From the NCBI RefSeq assembly GCF_012726235.1, contig NZ_JAASAH010000005.1, positions 286,050 to 350,049 of the forward strand: a stretch of 64,000 nt of DNA. The letters run 5' to 3'. This DNA comes from Streptomyces sp. HNM0574 (GTDB lineage: Bacteria; Actinomycetota; Actinomycetes; Streptomycetales; Streptomycetaceae). Shown here piece by piece: positions 62,059 through 64,000 of the stretch. Positions within the stretch are counted from its first letter, which is position 1. Every line of letters begins with the position of its first letter. The translations under genes were made by a program, and so were the position numbers. Below the pieces are notes generated by a model. It saw only the letters and a program-made list of their open reading frames with translations, did not search any database and was not told the origin of the DNA.

Positions 62059-62796
62059 ATGAACCCCGCCCGGACCCTCGCCACCACCCGCAGAGTCCTG
62101 CGCCAGCTCAGCCACGACCGGCGGACGATCGCCCTCCTGCTGCTCGTCCCCGTCCTGCTGCTGGTGCTGCTCTTCTACGTCTTCGACGCCGACCGCCGCG
62201 CCTTCGACGGCATCGGCGCCTCGCTACTCGGCATCTTCCCGATGGTGACGATGTTCCTGGTCACCTCGATCGCCACGCTCCGCGAACGCACCTCGGGCAC
62301 CCTGGAGCGGCTGCTCTCCATGCCGCTCGGCAAGGCCGACCTGATCATGGGCTACGCACTCGCCTTCGGCCTGCTCGCCACCGTCCAGGCCGCCCTGGCC
62401 ACGGCCACCGCCTTCTGGCTGCTCGACCTCACCATCGCGGGCTCCCCCTGGCTCCTGCTGCTCGTCGCCCTGCTCGACGCGCTGCTCGGCACCGCGCTCG
62501 GCCTGTTCGTCAGCGCCTTCGCCGCCTCGGAGTTCCAGGTCGTCCAGTTCATGCCCGCGGTGATCTTCCCGCAGATCCTGCTCTGCGGACTCTTCGCACC
62601 CCGCGACACCATGCAGCCCGTCCTGGAGTACGCCTCCCACGTCCTCCCCATGTCCTACGCCGTCGACGGCATGAACCAGATCCTGCTGCACGCGGACCCC
62701 ACCGCCGACCTCGTACGCGACCTCGCCGTCGTCGCCGGCTCCGCACTCCTCGTCCTCTGCCTCGGCTCCGCCACCCTCCGCCGCCGCACGGCCTGA
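62059..62796 (+). CDS. ABC-2 type permease
   Basis: 245 residues, six transmembrane helices with the ABC-2 membrane layout: helix 1 at about 24-42, IATLRERTSGTLERLLSMPL (the conserved coupling region), and a C-terminal half with FVSAFAASEFQVVQFMPAVIFPQILLCGLF (key parts SEFQVVQFMPA and PQILLCGLF). It follows the ATPase by 39 bp and forms a dimeric exporter with it. ATG 62059. Confidence 0.93.
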   Translation: MNPARTLATTRRVLRQLSHDRRTIALLLLVPVLLLVLLFYVFDADRRAFDGIGASLLGIFPMVTMFLVTSIATLRERTSGTLERLLSMPLGKADLIMGYALAFGLLATVQAALATATAFWLLDLTIAGSPWLLLLVALLDALLGTALGLFVSAFAASEFQVVQFMPAVIFPQILLCGLFAPRDTMQPVLEYASHVLPMSYAVDGMNQILLHADPTADLVRDLAVVAGSALLVLCLGSATLRRRTA

Positions 62797-62903
62797 GCCC
62801 CGGCCCATCCACTCCTCGGACACGCCCTCCCGCCCCCACACCACCGGTGCGAGGATGAACGCGCAGCACGCACGTGTACGCACTGGACGAGGTGAGCCGC
62901 CCC

Positions 62904-63713
62904 ATGACCCAGAAAGTCGCCGTCCTCGGCACCGGAAAGATCGGCGAGGCCCTGCTCTCCGGCATGCTCCGCGGCGGCTGGTCCCCGCAGAACCTGCTGG
63001 TCACGGCCCGTCGCGAGGAACGCGCCGCGCAGCTCCGCGACCGGTACGGCGTCGAGACCGTCAGCAACACCGAGGCCGCCAAGGCCGCCGACACCCTCAT
63101 CCTCACGGTCAAGCCGCAGGACATGGGCACCCTCCTCGACGAGCTCGCCCCGCACACCCCCGCCGACCGCCTGATCATCAGCGGCGCGGCCGGCATCCCC
63201 ACGTCCTTCTTCGAGGACCGCTTCCAGCCCGGCACCGCGGTCGTCCGCGTCATGACCAACACCCCCGCCCTCGTCGACGAGGCCATGTCGGCCATCTCCG
63301 CGGGCACCCACGCCACCGAGGCCCACCTCGCGCTCACCGAGGAGATCTTCAACGGCGTCGGCAAGACCCTCCGCATCCCCGAGTCCCAGCAGGACGCGGC
63401 CACCGCGCTCTCCGGCTCGGGCCCGGCGTACTTCTACTTCCTCGTCGAGGCCATGGCCGAGGCCGGCATCCTGCTCGGGCTGCCCCGCGACAAGGCCCAC
63501 GACCTCATCGTCCAGGCCGCCGTCGGCGCCGCCACGATGCTCCGGGACAGCGGCGAGAAGCCGGTGACCCTGCGCGAGAACGTGACCTCCCCGGCGGGCA
63601 CCACCATCAACGCGATGCGCGAGCTGGAGAACCACAGCGTCCGCGCGGCCTTCATCGACGCGATCGAGGCCGCCCGCGACCGCAGCCGTGAACTGGCTTC
63701 CGGCAAGGGCTGA
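62904..63713 (+). CDS. proC: pyrroline-5-carboxylate reductase
   Basis: 269 residues. Final step of proline synthesis: reduces P5C with NAD(P)H. The Rossmann motif is VAVLGTGKIGEALLSGML, then LTVKPQDM, VVRVMTNTPALV and SGSGPAYFYFLVEAMAEAG (key GSGPAYFYFLVEAM). The C-terminal signature LRENVTSPAGTTINAM is complete. The ATG at 62904 follows GAGGTGAG with 8 nt spacing; the earlier in-frame start is not favoured. Housekeeping, full length. Confidence 0.96.
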   Translation: MTQKVAVLGTGKIGEALLSGMLRGGWSPQNLLVTARREERAAQLRDRYGVETVSNTEAAKAADTLILTVKPQDMGTLLDELAPHTPADRLIISGAAGIPTSFFEDRFQPGTAVVRVMTNTPALVDEAMSAISAGTHATEAHLALTEEIFNGVGKTLRIPESQQDAATALSGSGPAYFYFLVEAMAEAGILLGLPRDKAHDLIVQAAVGAATMLRDSGEKPVTLRENVTSPAGTTINAMRELENHSVRAAFIDAIEAARDRSRELASGKG

Positions 63714-64000
63714 TTGAGACCGCGCCGCACCCGGACGGGGGGCGCCGGGCAGGTTTGAAGCCTGCCGACGGCGTGGTGTACCTTTGAACGGTTGCCAGCG
63801 AGCCCTCCGGTTCCCCGGCAACGATCCTCGCCGTCCGACGGCAACCGATTACTTCAGCACGATCCCCCTTTTCCGGGGTGGATTGTCGTGTGCTCGCGTC
63901 CCTGGGACACGTGTGTACGCAATTCGATTCCGCCGGCTCGATTTTGAGCCTCCGGGAAGATCCACTAAAGTAAAGGCCAACGCCGGAAGGCGCCCCGCCG
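63714..64000. other. right-edge non-coding region
   Basis: No supportable gene in the 287 bp after proC. It holds a plus-strand promoter near its end, described below, and becomes A+T richer there. The gene driven lies outside the window. Confidence 0.5.
63944..63992 (+). promoter_or_regulatory. housekeeping-type promoter firing out of the window
   Basis: TTGAGC (63944-63949), a 16-bp spacer and TAAAGT (63966-63971) form a plausible promoter. CGCC-GGAA-GGCG (63981-63992) is a small hairpin just after the likely start. TAAAGT -10 elements remind me of strong stable-RNA promoters of Streptomyces, but the downstream gene is not visible. Confidence 0.45.

Overview
This is a chromosomal window from a Streptomyces (high-GC actinomycete). 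The evidence is very GC-rich sequence with third-position G/C bias, frequent GTG starts, and a gene set matching the Streptomyces core. In S. coelicolor, from memory, cdgB is SCO4281, nagA-nagK is SCO4284-4285 and groEL2 is SCO4296, in the same order as here. Nearly everything looks like stable core chromosome. The only mobile element is a solo, frameshifted IS1341-type tnpB. I see no CRISPR array, tRNA or biosynthetic cluster.

Layout. 0-6.3 kb: small proteins, an MltG-like lytic transglycosylase, a pentapeptide protein, a GNAT acetyltransferase preceded by a 22-codon ORF, TerD, ArfB and a flavin reductase. 6.5-15 kb: the diguanylate cyclase CdgB, a membrane-anchored carbohydrate-binding protein, a PfkB kinase, nagK-nagA with a DasR site, and an orphan sugar-binding lipoprotein with a weaker DasR-like site. 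14.9-18.4 kb: trehalose (otsB, otsA) and glucosyl-3-phosphoglycerate (gpgS) synthesis. 18.5-23.1 kb: a SAM-I riboswitch, a threonine-synthase-like enzyme overlapping a sulfur-carrier protein, a structured 600-nt spacer, a cold-shock gene, and groEL2 behind two CIRCE operators. 23.2-32 kb: VOC proteins, a Na+/alanine symporter, a lipase-like hydrolase, an ArsR-VOC pair, tnpB, a secreted protein, Uma2 and LtrA. 32.1-35.8 kb: MurNAc PTS, murQ and an RpiR regulator. 35.9-43 kb: DUF4031 pair, MFS exporter, DinB-like proteins, an ECF sigma factor with a membrane partner, an HD hydrolase and CutC. 43.1-53.4 kb: an M23 peptidase, mutY, disA, radA, a sigma-like/BACON fusion, a Cys-rich protein, Ppx and DUF998. 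53.6-64 kb: a sugar isomerase with TetR, ilvD, SulP with carbonic anhydrase, an ABC exporter pair and proC. A promoter near the right edge fires out of the window.

How the genes work together. Amino-sugar recycling is well represented: nagK/nagA for GlcNAc and the MurNAc PTS with murQ feed the same GlcNAc-6-P pool. otsA, otsB and gpgS make compatible-solute precursors. The most interesting unit is the 18.5-20.3 kb operon. A SAM-sensing leader controls a second ThrC-type PLP enzyme translationally coupled to a MoaD/ThiS-fold sulfur carrier ending in Gly-Gly-Cys. This fits homocysteine synthesis from O-phosphohomoserine with sulfur delivered as a protein thiocarboxylate, rather than threonine synthesis. 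Other unusual items are a structured intergenic region before the cold-shock gene, two probably leaderless operons whose operators overlap their promoters, and a one-protein fusion of sigma-like, anti-sigma-like, transmembrane and BACON parts.
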